A stretch of DNA of 11,935 nucleotides from Alphaproteobacteria bacterium (GTDB lineage Bacteria > Pseudomonadota > Alphaproteobacteria > ATCC43930 > CGMCC-115725), in assembly GCA_017353855.1 (NCBI GenBank), contig JAFMSA010000069.1:1-11935 (forward strand), read 5' to 3'. Under the pieces are notes generated by a model that saw only the letters and a list, made by a program, of their open reading frames with translations, was not told the origin of the DNA and ran no database searches. Below are positions 1 to 7,314 of this stretch, piece by piece. The first letter of the stretch is position 1. The number at the start of each line of letters is the position of its first letter. A program made the position numbers and the translations under genes.

Positions 1-1
1 T

Positions 2-484
2 ATCGACCTTCTGTATCGGGCCTCGCAGGCGGGCGTGCGCATCCAACTCGTCGTGCGCGGCGCGTGCTGCCTGCGTCCCGGCGTCCCGGGACTGTCCGAC
101 AACATCCGCGTCAAGAGCATCATCGGACGCTTCCTCGAACACGGGCGTATCGTTTGTTTCGGCAATGGCGAGCCGCTGCCCTCGGAGCAGGCGAAGGTGT
201 TTATCAGCTCGGCCGACTGGATGCCGTGCAATTTCGACGCGCGCGTTGAGGCTCTGGTGCCGATTGAAAACTCCACGGTGCACCGCCAAGTGCTGGACGA
301 AATCATGGTGGCGAACCTCCGGGACAGTTTGCACAGCTGGAACCTGTCGCCTTCCGGTGCGTATAAGCGTGCGTCCGCCGGTCAGGCGTCCTTCTCCGCA
401 CTTAGCTATTTCATGACCAATCCGAGCCTGTCCGGGCGCGGTACGGGGCTGCGGCGCGCTCAGCCCAGGGTCGTCAAACGCTGA
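2..484 (+). CDS. ppk1: Polyphosphate kinase 1, C-terminal part (5' end cut by window)
   Basis: PPK1 reversibly transfers the terminal phosphate of ATP to inorganic polyphosphate. Only the last 160 codons are visible; the N, head and first catalytic domains lie upstream. The frame is open from base 2 and ends in TGA at 482-484. Typical PPK1 C-terminal signatures are present: VRGACCLRPGVPGLSDNIRV, then GRFLEHGRI, then the SSADWMPCNFDARVE segment. The His in FLEHGRI (codon 140-142) aligns, from memory, with His592 of E. coli PPK, so the active site looks intact. The tail after the last helix is Ser/Gly/Arg-rich and poorly conserved, as usual in this family. The gene runs into the exopolyphosphatase gene 5 bp downstream, giving the common alphaproteobacterial ppk-ppx pair. 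Family assignment is firm; overall length cannot be judged. Confidence 0.93.
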   Translation: MDLLYRASQAGVRIQLVVRGACCLRPGVPGLSDNIRVKSIIGRFLEHGRIVCFGNGEPLPSEQAKVFISSADWMPCNFDARVEALVPIENSTVHRQVLDEIMVANLRDSLHSWNLSPSGAYKRASAGQASFSALSYFMTNPSLSGRGTGLRRAQPRVVKR

Positions 485-489
485 TTGCA

Positions 490-2019
490 GTGTCCGATCG
501 GAACCCGCAAATGGCCGCCGAACGCATCGGCGTCATTGACCTGGGCTCGAACTCGCTGCGTCTCGTCGTCTTCGAAAGACTGGGCGCTGCGGTTTTTCCC
601 CTTTTCAACGAAAAGGTGATGTGCGGTCTCGGGCGCGGGATCGCTTCGACCGGCCGTTTGAACCCCGAAGGGACGGCACTCGCTCTCGTCAATCTGCGAC
701 GTTTCGTTGCGTTCGCCCGGGCGCTCGGTGTCGATCATCTCGCAGTGCTGGCGACGGCGGCGATGCGCGAGGCCAGCGACGGAGAAGCTTTCGCCGCCGA
801 GGTCGAACGTCAGTGCCGCGTACAGGTCAAGATCATCGACGGCGCGGAAGAGGCGCGCCTGTCAGCGATCGGGGTGATTGCCGGCATCCCCGAGGCGGAT
901 GGGGTCGTCGCGGATCTCGGCGGCGGCAGCGTCGAACTGGTTCGGGTAAGGCCCGGTTCGTTTTTCGCAGGGCACACCCTCGGCCAAGGGGTCAGTCTAC
1001 CGCTCGGGCCGCTGCGCCTCGCCGAACTCGGCGACAGCACCAAGGCACTCACCGAAACGGTCGAACAGGCGCTCCACTCCGCGCCCGTCCTGCGAGCGGC
1101 GAACGGAAAGGATTTGTACCTCGTGGGGGGTGCGGCGCGCGCCATCGCCCGTCTGCACATGGAACACACCAAATACCCGCTGCACGTCGTTCACCAGTAC
1201 ACGATGATGCGGCGTCAGGCGGAAAGCTTCTTCGACATTGTCGGCCGGCAATCCCGCAAATCGCTCGAAAGGATCACGACAGTCTCGCGCAAACGCCTCG
1301 AAGTGGTGCCTCTGGCGGCATTCATTCTGCGCAGGCTGCTCGCCGTCGCCAGCCCGCAACGAGTGGTCTTTTCGGCTCTCGGGCTGCGCGAAGGCTACGC
1401 TTACGGTCTCATTCCGGCAAAGGATCGCGGGTCGGATCTGCTGATTGCCGCCTATATGGCGGTCGGCAAGCGCCAGAGCCGCTTTCACCTCGACGGTGAC
1501 AGGCTGCAGCGATGGACGGCACCGCTCTTCCTGAACCTTTCGGAAAGGGCCGCGCGGCGGCACCGGGCAGCCTGCTGGCTCAGCGACCTGGCCTGGAGCG
1601 AGCATCCCGACTACCGCGCCCGGCAAGCCTATATCCGCAGCCTGACGATGCCGTTTGCGGGCAGCACGCATGCCGATCGTGTCTTCGTGGCGACCGCACT
1701 GCATGCCCGCTATGGCGGCCCCGTCGAAGACCCGGTGAAAGAAGCGACCGGCCAGCTGCTCGATGAGGACAGCGCTCAGCAGGCGAGATCGCTGGGCCTG
1801 GCGCTGCGGCTGGCTTATACGTTATGCGCCGGTACGATGGAGCTTTTATCCGAGGTCTGGGTCGGCCGCACGGACGGCACCATCCTGCTCGAGATCCCGC
1901 CGCAAACCAGCCTGTTCGTCGGCGAGACAGTACAGCGCCGGCTTGACGCGCTCGCCCGCTCGCTCGGCGCTGTCGCAGTAATGAGACCGCGCGAGGCAAC
2001 GCTGGTGGCCGGCGGATAA
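490..2019 (+). CDS. ppx: Exopolyphosphatase, Ppx/GppA phosphatase family
   Basis: Predicted cytoplasmic hydrolase removing terminal phosphates from polyphosphate; some family members act on pppGpp instead. The actin-like ATPase fold signatures are visible: phosphate-1 motif IDLGSNSLRLVVFE (residues 16-29), ATAAMREASDG (88-98), the DGAEEARLSAIG segment (117-128, where many relatives have GEEEA) and phosphate-2 motif ADLGGGSVELV (141-151). The C-terminal part from about residue 320 is the HD-like helical domain of long Ppx proteins, and 509 aa is the usual long form. Start: GTG at 490 is 5 bp after the ppk1 stop; ATG at 511 (residue 8) is an equally good start, and neither has a strong ribosome binding site, as expected with translational coupling to ppk1. 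It forms an antagonistic pair with ppk1. Ppx rather than GppA is inferred from the neighbour. Confidence 0.92.
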   Translation: MSDRNPQMAAERIGVIDLGSNSLRLVVFERLGAAVFPLFNEKVMCGLGRGIASTGRLNPEGTALALVNLRRFVAFARALGVDHLAVLATAAMREASDGEAFAAEVERQCRVQVKIIDGAEEARLSAIGVIAGIPEADGVVADLGGGSVELVRVRPGSFFAGHTLGQGVSLPLGPLRLAELGDSTKALTETVEQALHSAPVLRAANGKDLYLVGGAARAIARLHMEHTKYPLHVVHQYTMMRRQAESFFDIVGRQSRKSLERITTVSRKRLEVVPLAAFILRRLLAVASPQRVVFSALGLREGYAYGLIPAKDRGSDLLIAAYMAVGKRQSRFHLDGDRLQRWTAPLFLNLSERAARRHRAACWLSDLAWSEHPDYRARQAYIRSLTMPFAGSTHADRVFVATALHARYGGPVEDPVKEATGQLLDEDSAQQARSLGLALRLAYTLCAGTMELLSEVWVGRTDGTILLEIPPQTSLFVGETVQRRLDALARSLGAVAVMRPREATLVAGG

Positions 2020-2047
2020 CCGGCGCGGCGCAACCGGCCGCGAACCC

Positions 2048-2686
2048 TTACAACTCGCGGGTCCGGCGGGCCATCGCGTCCTCCCACAGACGGCCGCGAT
2101 CGTCATCGAAGATAAGCTTCGGCTGTTCCGGCGTGAGGAACCAGTCGTGGCGGGCAACTTCAGCCTCGAGCTGCCCGGGTCCCCAACCCGCATAGCCGAA
2201 TGCGAAGAGGCTCTTCTCGGGACCCTGGTGATGGCCGATATCGCGCAGGATCTGTCGGCTCGCCGTCATTGCGACGCGACCGTCGACATCGAGCGTCTCA
2301 TCGCGGCGATATTCGGCGCTGTGCACAACAAAGCCCAGTTCCGGTTGCACCGGACCTCCGGCAAAGACGGTCACGCTGCCGTCCACTCCCGGGTCGTCAT
2401 CGCCGGCCGCCTCCAACAGCTTCGCGATCGGACGCTTGCCGATGGGACGGTTGATCACGATGCCAAAGGCACCCTCCTTGTCGTCCCGAACCATCAGAAT
2501 GACCGCGTGCGCAAACCGCGGATCACCTATTGTCGGAGCCGCGATCAGCAGCTGCCCTCTAAGAGAACCCGGGCCGGTGGAATCCGGCGCGGCGGCAGCG
2601 AGCAGGATCGCGGTTGCGAGCAGCGCAACCGCAGCAGCGCCCGAACGGCGCGCGGGGGTATGAGGCAAAGGCATGGGGCCGTTCAT
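2048..2686 (-). CDS. YqgE/AlgH family protein (UPF0301) with N-terminal export signal
   Basis: A 212-aa member of the YqgE/AlgH family, whose biochemical function is not established. Family signatures: LRGQLLIAAPTIGDPRFAHA (residues 42-61), EGAFGIVINRP (71-81), FAGGPVQPELGFVVHS (108-123) and GYAGWGPGQLEAEVARHDW near residues 165-185. Residues 1-40 precede the normal family start and look like a signal peptide: Arg-Arg at 13-14, a hydrophobic stretch AAAVALLATAILLAAAA (17-33), then a polar PDSTGPG linker. Family members are usually about 185 aa and cytoplasmic, so this copy may be exported or membrane-anchored. Start: ATG at 2686 is used; ATG at 2674 (residue 5) is possible, and neither has a purine-rich site on this strand. 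It converges on ppx with a 28-bp gap and is probably transcribed alone. Family certain; location inferred. Confidence 0.9.
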   Translation of the reverse strand: MNGPMPLPHTPARRSGAAAVALLATAILLAAAAPDSTGPGSLRGQLLIAAPTIGDPRFAHAVILMVRDDKEGAFGIVINRPIGKRPIAKLLEAAGDDDPGVDGSVTVFAGGPVQPELGFVVHSAEYRRDETLDVDGRVAMTASRQILRDIGHHQGPEKSLFAFGYAGWGPGQLEAEVARHDWFLTPEQPKLIFDDDRGRLWEDAMARRTREL

Positions 2687-3280
2687 GCGAGGGAGAGGAG
2701 GATAGCAGTACCGGGCAATCTACATCGGCGCCTGTCCGCGCGGAACGGTCTGTCGCCAAGCCGACCGCGCAAATAGCAAACATCGGCGCAAGCCGCCCCC
2801 GCTGTGCGGGCTGCCCGGCCGATGCCGGTCGCGTCGAACCGGCGCTCACCACCAATCGAGAGGAGACCCGGAGCGACCCCGAGAAAGAACGAATGCGTCC
2901 TCGCAGAATTCGCAACGCGAGTACGGTCCGCGCAGTCCGGGGCCTCGCGATCGCCGATGAAAGCGGGAGGAGCGCACGACCTGCCGGTCTCATGGGGTGC
3001 CCCGTCGACGCAGACCCGGTCGCCCGCTATTCGTCGATCGGAGACTTCACGACACCCGACCGGGCCGAGCCTGCGCGGCGCGTGATCGACCGCTTCTGAT
3101 CACGCCAGGTGCCGCCGCGAGACGTCCGCTACGCGGACCGGGCCCGGCCGGATCCTCCCGGCCGACAACCGGCGGTGTTACGGAGGCTGGTCCCGCCTTT
3201 TCCGGGATGGCGGCTCGGCGGTTGCCGCAAGGCTCGGCCTTTGTGTAATCCCGCCGCTTCGCCTGTCTGTGCAACTCCGT
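2687..3280. other. Intergenic stretch without a convincing gene; GC-rich hairpins
   Basis: About 600 bp between the YqgE-family gene and the promoter region of the NHL gene. Frames here are open only because stop codons are rare in GC-rich DNA; none shows a family signature. The best small candidate is ATG 2893 to TGA 3099, plus (68 aa, ending RYSSIGDFTTPDRAEPARR VIDRF), preceded by a weak AGAAAGAACG; its last 35 codons have genic third-position bias, but I do not call it. A purine run at 2690-2701 (GGGAGAGGAGG) looks like a ribosome binding site on the plus strand but has no usable start after it. Small perfect stems occur at 2798-2810 (CCCGC/GCGGG) and 2815-2828 (CCGGC/GCCGG). No riboswitch, tRNA or repeat family was recognised. 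Confidence 0.5.
3124..3207. repeat. Cluster of three adjacent GC hairpins
   Basis: Three perfect inverted repeats in 84 bp: GTCCGC-TAC-GCGGAC (3124-3138), CGGCCGG-ATCCTC-CCGGCCG (3145-3164) and TCCCG-N7-CGGGA (3191-3207). They lie in non-coding DNA about 120-200 bp upstream of the NHL gene. None is followed by a T-run, so they are not standard Rho-independent terminators. They could be a degenerate REP-like element, a structured 5' leader or an RNA processing site. The stems are read directly; function is unknown. Confidence 0.4.
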
Positions 3281-3286
3281 TAGACT
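3257..3286 (+). promoter_or_regulatory. Candidate sigma70-type promoter of the NHL gene
   Basis: TAGACT at 3281-3286 resembles a -10 box (4 of 6 to TATAAT), with a weak TTCGCC at 3258-3263 at 17-bp spacing. The -10 box is 39 bp before the ATG at 3326, leaving a short leader with the GGTGGGGGG ribosome binding site. The -35 match is poor, so the call rests mainly on position and on similar TAnnCT boxes before two other genes in the window. Confidence 0.3.
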
Positions 3287-3325
3287 GGCCATCTCGCGGC
3301 ATTCTCGGTGGGGGGTTGTCAGTTC

Positions 3326-4372
3326 ATGGCAGATCAGTCCTGGATCATCACGACAGCGGTCGGAACCGGCGAGAAAGGCTATCGCGGGGATGGCGGACCG
3401 GCTGCGCGTGCCCTGCTGAACGGCCCGTTTGATGTCGGTTTTGACGCAGACGGCAATCTCTGCTTCTCGGACACATTCAATCACTGCATTCGTCGGGTTG
3501 ATGCGCGCAGCGATATCATCTCCACGATCGCCGGCTGCGGCGAGGCGGGCTACTCGGGGGATGGCGGTCCGGCCACCCGCGCCCGCTTCAACGAGCCCTA
3601 CGGCATTGCAGTCGACCGGTCGGGAAATGTCTACGTCGCCGACCGGCATAACCATTGCGTCCGGCGGATCGACGCCGCCTCAGGCATTGCCACGACCTTT
3701 GCCGGCAACGGTTCGTCAGGCTCCGGCGGCGATAACGGTGCCGCCTCACGCGCGGCAATGGTCGAGCCGAACGGGCTGGCGCTCGACCCCGGGCAGACCC
3801 GGCTCTTTATCGCGGATGTTGCCGACCATCGCGTGCGCGTCGTCGATCTTACCTCGGGAACCATCCGGACCTTCGCCGGGACGGGCGAGGCCGAACACCG
3901 CGGCGACGGCGGACCGGCGGCGATGGCGGGAATACACGGAGCCCGGGCAGTAAAGGTCGCGGCCGACGGGACCGTCTACATTCTCGAACGGCAGGGCAGC
4001 ACATTGCGGGCGGTAGATCCGCGCAGCGGCATCATCACGACCGTGGCCGGCACCGGCGCCAGGGCCTATGGCGGTGATGATGGCCCCGCCCTTGCCGCCG
4101 CTTTCAATGCCCCCAAAGAACTCACGATCGATCACCAGGGCAATTTGCTGGTCGTCGACACCGAGAACCACCTGATCCGTCGGATCGACATAAACACGAA
4201 AACGGTCGCCGCGATTGCCGGCTGCGGTCGGCCGGGAGGCGGAGGCGATGGCGGCCCGGCGCTCGACGCTTCTCTCGACCGCCCCCACGGCGCGGCGGTC
4301 GCGGCCGACGGATCGATCTATATCGGCGACACCAACAATCACCGTATCCGCAAACTCACCCGGCGGCGGTGA
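3326..4372 (+). CDS. NHL-repeat six-bladed beta-propeller protein
   Basis: A 348-aa protein made almost wholly of six tandem repeats of about 57 residues. Each starts with an AGTG/AGCG-like turn, then a GDGGPA loop (GDNGAA in repeat 3, GDDGPA in repeat 5), an NEPYGIAVD-like strand, a DGNVYVAD strand and a NHRIRRID strand. Residues 10-348 hold the six blades, a closed NHL propeller. Such propellers bind proteins, ligands or metals or act as lyases/lactonases; nothing here fixes the role. No signal peptide or membrane segment is visible, so it is predicted cytoplasmic, although many NHL proteins of this GDGGPA type are secreted. Start: ATG 3326 with GGGGGG about 9 bp upstream; the frame is open to GTG 3308 but that codon sits within the ribosome binding site. 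It converges on the alpha/beta hydrolase gene with a 16-bp gap. Family certain, substrate unknown. Confidence 0.9.
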   Translation: MADQSWIITTAVGTGEKGYRGDGGPAARALLNGPFDVGFDADGNLCFSDTFNHCIRRVDARSDIISTIAGCGEAGYSGDGGPATRARFNEPYGIAVDRSGNVYVADRHNHCVRRIDAASGIATTFAGNGSSGSGGDNGAASRAAMVEPNGLALDPGQTRLFIADVADHRVRVVDLTSGTIRTFAGTGEAEHRGDGGPAAMAGIHGARAVKVAADGTVYILERQGSTLRAVDPRSGIITTVAGTGARAYGGDDGPALAAAFNAPKELTIDHQGNLLVVDTENHLIRRIDINTKTVAAIAGCGRPGGGGDGGPALDASLDRPHGAAVAADGSIYIGDTNNHRIRKLTRRR

Positions 4373-4388
4373 GCGAGGAATCCGCGCC

Positions 4389-5294
4389 TCAGCCGAGAAA
4401 CTCGCGCAGTGCCGCCGCCAGATCTCTCGGGTTGTCCCCCTGCACGGTGTGTCCGGCCCCGGGGATCGTGACATAGCGGCCGTCTGGCAGCCGCTGCACG
4501 AGGCGCTCGGCGTCTTCCTCGTGAAACACATCGCTCTCGGCCCCCCGCACGACCAGTGTCGGACAGGTGATCTCGGCAAGGCCGTCCGCGAGGCCGCGCC
4601 GCTCTGCAGCGTGAGCTTCGCGATCCATCTGCTGAAACCGCTTGCGGTCGTATTTCCAGACCCAGGTGTCGTCGCTCTGCCGACGCAAATTGTGCATCAA
4701 GCTGCGCCGCAGGATCGTCGGGTCCCGCCGCGGATTGAAGGCGAGCGCCCTTGCAATAATGGCGTCGAGCGTCTCCGGTTCGGCTCCGCCATTGACAAAA
4801 TCCCGAATACGGCGCGAACCCGGACGTCTGACTTCAGGACCGGCGTCGATCAGCACCAACGCCGAAAGTCTCTGGGTGTGGTGGATCGCGAAAGCCAGCG
4901 CATTGATCGCTCCCATCGACATGCCGACGAGGACAAAGCGAGGAAGACCGAGTTCGTCGACAAAGCCCTTGATGTCCTCGCGTTGCGCCGCGATCGAATA
5001 GTCGGCGTCGGGCGCCCAGTCGCTATCACCGTGACCGCGCTGATCGAGCGCAATGCAGTGAAAGCTGTCACGCAAGGCGAGGCAGCAGAGGTCCCAGGTA
5101 TGCGCGGTCAGTGCGCCGCCATGCAGGAACAGGACCGGCCGCAGGCCTTCGCTGCCCCAGTCCAGATAGCGAAATCGCAGCCCGCCGATGGACGCGATCA
5201 TCTCGCGCGGCAATACGACCTCATCGAAGCTGAAGCCGGCGCGTTGTGAAGTTGCCCTGAGATGTTCGTGATATTCCTCGGCGGACAATGTCAT
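4389..5294 (-). CDS. Alpha/beta hydrolase
   Basis: A 301-aa hydrolase of the alpha/beta fold with a complete catalytic triad. Oxyanion segment LFLHGG (residues 56-60), LDQRGHGDSDW (83-93), nucleophile elbow GMSMG with Ser126, acid Asp255 in GAESDVFHEEDA, and base His282 in PGAGHTVQGDNP. A cap domain of about 90 residues (155-240) follows strand 6, as in carbon-carbon hydrolases and epoxide or ester hydrolases. No signal peptide: cytoplasmic. In aromatic catabolism such proteins cleave meta-ring-fission products (MhpC/BphD type), which would fit the LigB-type gene nearby, but the sequence does not distinguish this from an esterase. Start: ATG 5294, with a GGAG about 12 bp upstream. It is divergent from the amidohydrolase gene across 221 bp, so the two may share regulation. 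Fold certain; reaction uncertain. Confidence 0.9.
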   Translation of the reverse strand: MTLSAEEYHEHLRATSQRAGFSFDEVVLPREMIASIGGLRFRYLDWGSEGLRPVLFLHGGALTAHTWDLCCLALRDSFHCIALDQRGHGDSDWAPDADYSIAAQREDIKGFVDELGLPRFVLVGMSMGAINALAFAIHHTQRLSALVLIDAGPEVRRPGSRRIRDFVNGGAEPETLDAIIARALAFNPRRDPTILRRSLMHNLRRQSDDTWVWKYDRKRFQQMDREAHAAERRGLADGLAEITCPTLVVRGAESDVFHEEDAERLVQRLPDGRYVTIPGAGHTVQGDNPRDLAAALREFLG

Positions 5295-5433
5295 GGCTTC
5301 GCGCGCTCCATCGTACTCGGGGATGATCAGGCTTTAGCACGAACCGGCGCTTCGGCCACCATTGGCAGCACTCTTGCCGGGCACACCCGCGTCGGAGACA
5401 TGGCTGGCGCGCCGCATTATGCCCGCATAGGCG

Positions 5434-5461
5434 TTGCGCCCTCCCCTTCGCGCGATACACT
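5434..5461 (+). promoter_or_regulatory. Candidate promoter of the amidohydrolase gene
   Basis: TTGCGC at 5434-5439 and TACACT at 5456-5461 with a 16-bp spacer fit a weak sigma70 promoter (3 of 6 and 4 of 6). It reads toward the ATG at 5516 and would give a leader of roughly 45-50 nt containing the dyad at 5469-5490 and the AAGGAAGGAAAA ribosome binding site. This is read by eye and needs transcript start mapping. Confidence 0.3.
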
Positions 5462-5468
5462 CGCCGTG

Positions 5469-5490
5469 AGCCCGTGGGTTGCGCCGGGCT
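5469..5490. promoter_or_regulatory. Inverted repeat in the divergent promoter region, possible operator
   Basis: Perfect 6-bp arms AGCCCG and CGGGCT separated by 10 bp. It lies just after the candidate -10 box and 25 bp before the amidohydrolase ATG, a place where a repressor would block transcription or where an RNA stem could affect translation. No regulator gene is visible in the window to pair with it. The repeat is directly seen; the operator role is inferred. Confidence 0.3.
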
Positions 5491-5515
5491 GGCCCAACGA
5501 AGGAAGGAAAACCCG

Positions 5516-7213
5516 ATGGCATACGATCTGCTGATCAACAACGGCCGGATCGTCGACGGTTCCGGAATGCCGGCTTTCCAGGGCGATGTCGGCATCGCGG
5601 ATGGCAAGATCGCCGAAATCGGCAAATTGAGCGGTCCCGCCGGGCGCACGATCGATGCCGAGGGCCAAGCCGTCGCGCCGGGCTTTATCGACAATCACTG
5701 CCATTACGATGCGCAGGTCACCTGGGACCCGCTGTGCACGTTCTCGCCCGAGCATGGCGCCACCACCGTGATCTTCGGCAACTGCTCGCTCTCGTTGGCG
5801 CCGGTGCGCAAGGGCACCGAGGAACGGCTCGCGGAATTCCTTTCCTATGTCGAAGCGATCCCGATGGAGGTATTGCGCACGGTCGAGTTCGACTGGGAGA
5901 GCGTCGGCCAGTATATGGACCGTCTCGACAAATCTCTGGGCATCAATGTCGGCAATCTGATCGGCCACACCGCCGTGCGCCACTATGTCATGGGCGAGGA
6001 TTGCCAGAAGCCCGGCGCTACCGATCAGCAAATCAAGGCGATGCAGGATGTCGTCCGCGACGCTATGCGCGCGGGCGCGCTCGGTCTGTCGGTGTCGCGC
6101 GAACAGGGCCACTTTGATCCGCAGGGGGTCCACATCCCGGCTTTGTGGGCCGACGAGAAGGAAATTTTCGCGCTCGGCGATGTCTTGCGCGAAATGGGCA
6201 CCGGTACGATCCAGGCCGGAGGCGGGCAATATGTCGAGCTCAAAGACGGCATGATCCGCCGTCTCGCCGAGGCAACCGGGCGAACCGTCGTCTACAACAG
6301 CCTCTCCCAGACGATGCGCAAGCCGGACGAGTGGAAAGTACACATGAAGCGGGTCGAGGAGACGGCCGCACTCGGTATCCGCGCCTACCCGATGTGCAGC
6401 CCGAACCGCGTCACGCAGGACTTCACGATGAGGAACTGCCAGGTGTTCCGTGGCCTGCCGACCTGGCATCCGATCCTGCTTATGTCGGACGACGAGAAAC
6501 TGCGGCTCTACGCCGATCCCGAGATCCGCGCCAAGCTGCACGAGGAGGCGGTCGCCAACAAGCCCGATACCGCTGTCGGGTTCTCGAAGACCTGGTGGAA
6601 TTACATGTGGGTCAACCAGCCGGTGCTCGAAAAGAACCAATGGATGCAGTTCAAAACGATCGGCCAGATCGCCGAGAAGCAGGGCAAGCGCGTGATCGAC
6701 GCCTTCCTTGATCTGGTCGTCGAGGAAAAACTCGAAACGCGTTTTCTGCAGGCCGAGAACAATGTCGACGACGACGCGCTGACGAAGATCCTCACCCATC
6801 CCAATGCGGTCATCGGGCTGGGCGATGGCGGCGCACACGTGCAGTTCCATGGCGGCTATGGCTACATCACGAAGCTCCTCGGCGAATGGGTGCGCGAGAA
6901 GCAGGTCATGAGCCTGGAGCAGGCGGTGCGGCGGCTGACCTTCGATTCGGCCTCGACCTTCGGGATCTACGACCGCGGGCTGTTGCGCCCCGGCATGGCC
7001 GCCGACATCGTGATCTTCGATCCCGCCACGGTGAAATGCGGCCACGAGGTTGTCGTGCGCGATTTTCCCGCCGGCGGCTGGCGCATCCGGGAGCCTGCCG
7101 AGGGTATCTTCGCTACCGTGGTCAACGGCCAGGTTCTCTATGACCAAGGCAAGCACACCGGCGCCTTGCCCGGCCGCGTGCTGCGCAACACCTACTACGC
7201 GCAGCAGGCCTAG
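5516..7213 (+). CDS. Amidohydrolase, Amidohydro_3 / N-acyl-D-amino-acid deacylase-like
   Basis: A 565-aa metal-dependent amidohydrolase-superfamily enzyme related to D-aminoacylases, which hydrolyse N-acyl amino acids. The N-terminal beta-sandwich (1-55) leads into PGFIDNHCHYDAQ (55-67) with metal ligands His61 and His63, then the FGNCSLSLAP segment (87-96) with Cys90 in place of the D-aminoacylase bridging Cys96. IGLGDGGAH (433-441) supplies Asp437. The sandwich closes with the RPGMAADIVIFDP signature (491-503), and the tail GALPGRVLR is typical. The usual His ligands at the ends of strands 5 and 6 are not seen: the matching stretches read TIQAGGGQYVE and VVYNSLSQ. Start: ATG 5516 with AAGGAAGGAAAA 5 bp upstream; the upstream GTG at 5474 lies in the leader. 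It probably begins a plus-strand unit with the LigB homologue. No signal peptide. Family firm; substrate not known and it may not be an amino acid amide. Confidence 0.9.
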   Translation: MAYDLLINNGRIVDGSGMPAFQGDVGIADGKIAEIGKLSGPAGRTIDAEGQAVAPGFIDNHCHYDAQVTWDPLCTFSPEHGATTVIFGNCSLSLAPVRKGTEERLAEFLSYVEAIPMEVLRTVEFDWESVGQYMDRLDKSLGINVGNLIGHTAVRHYVMGEDCQKPGATDQQIKAMQDVVRDAMRAGALGLSVSREQGHFDPQGVHIPALWADEKEIFALGDVLREMGTGTIQAGGGQYVELKDGMIRRLAEATGRTVVYNSLSQTMRKPDEWKVHMKRVEETAALGIRAYPMCSPNRVTQDFTMRNCQVFRGLPTWHPILLMSDDEKLRLYADPEIRAKLHEEAVANKPDTAVGFSKTWWNYMWVNQPVLEKNQWMQFKTIGQIAEKQGKRVIDAFLDLVVEEKLETRFLQAENNVDDDALTKILTHPNAVIGLGDGGAHVQFHGGYGYITKLLGEWVREKQVMSLEQAVRRLTFDSASTFGIYDRGLLRPGMAADIVIFDPATVKCGHEVVVRDFPAGGWRIREPAEGIFATVVNGQVLYDQGKHTGALPGRVLRNTYYAQQA

Positions 7214-7269
7214 CGGCGGGATTGCCCCGCGGCCGCCCTCTCGCTCGCGCGCGTCAGAAACAAACAGGA

Positions 7270-7290
7270 GCCGCCAGCGGCAGCGGCGGC
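7270..7290 (+). other. Hairpin in the gap before the LigB-type gene
   Basis: Stem GCCGCC/GGCGGC with a 9-nt loop, in the 101-bp gap between the amidohydrolase stop and the LigB-type start. A second short stem, GCGGG/CCCGC, sits at 7216-7230 right after the stop. Neither has a T-run, so full termination is unlikely; they may protect mRNA ends or tune expression between the two genes. The frame of the next gene stays open through this gap (from 7222), but its composition and the absence of family homology argue that it is untranslated. Confidence 0.3.
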
Positions 7291-7314
7291 CGGGGAGAAT
7301 GTGAGGGAGGAAGA

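Noticed and set aside
2780..3250. Possible cobalamin or other riboswitch in the GC-rich gap
   Set aside because: Several stems are present but no conserved box or aptamer core could be recognised on either strand.
3047..3655. A 202-codon minus-strand frame across the NHL gene start
   Set aside because: Mirrors the NHL repeats in antisense and has no independent support.
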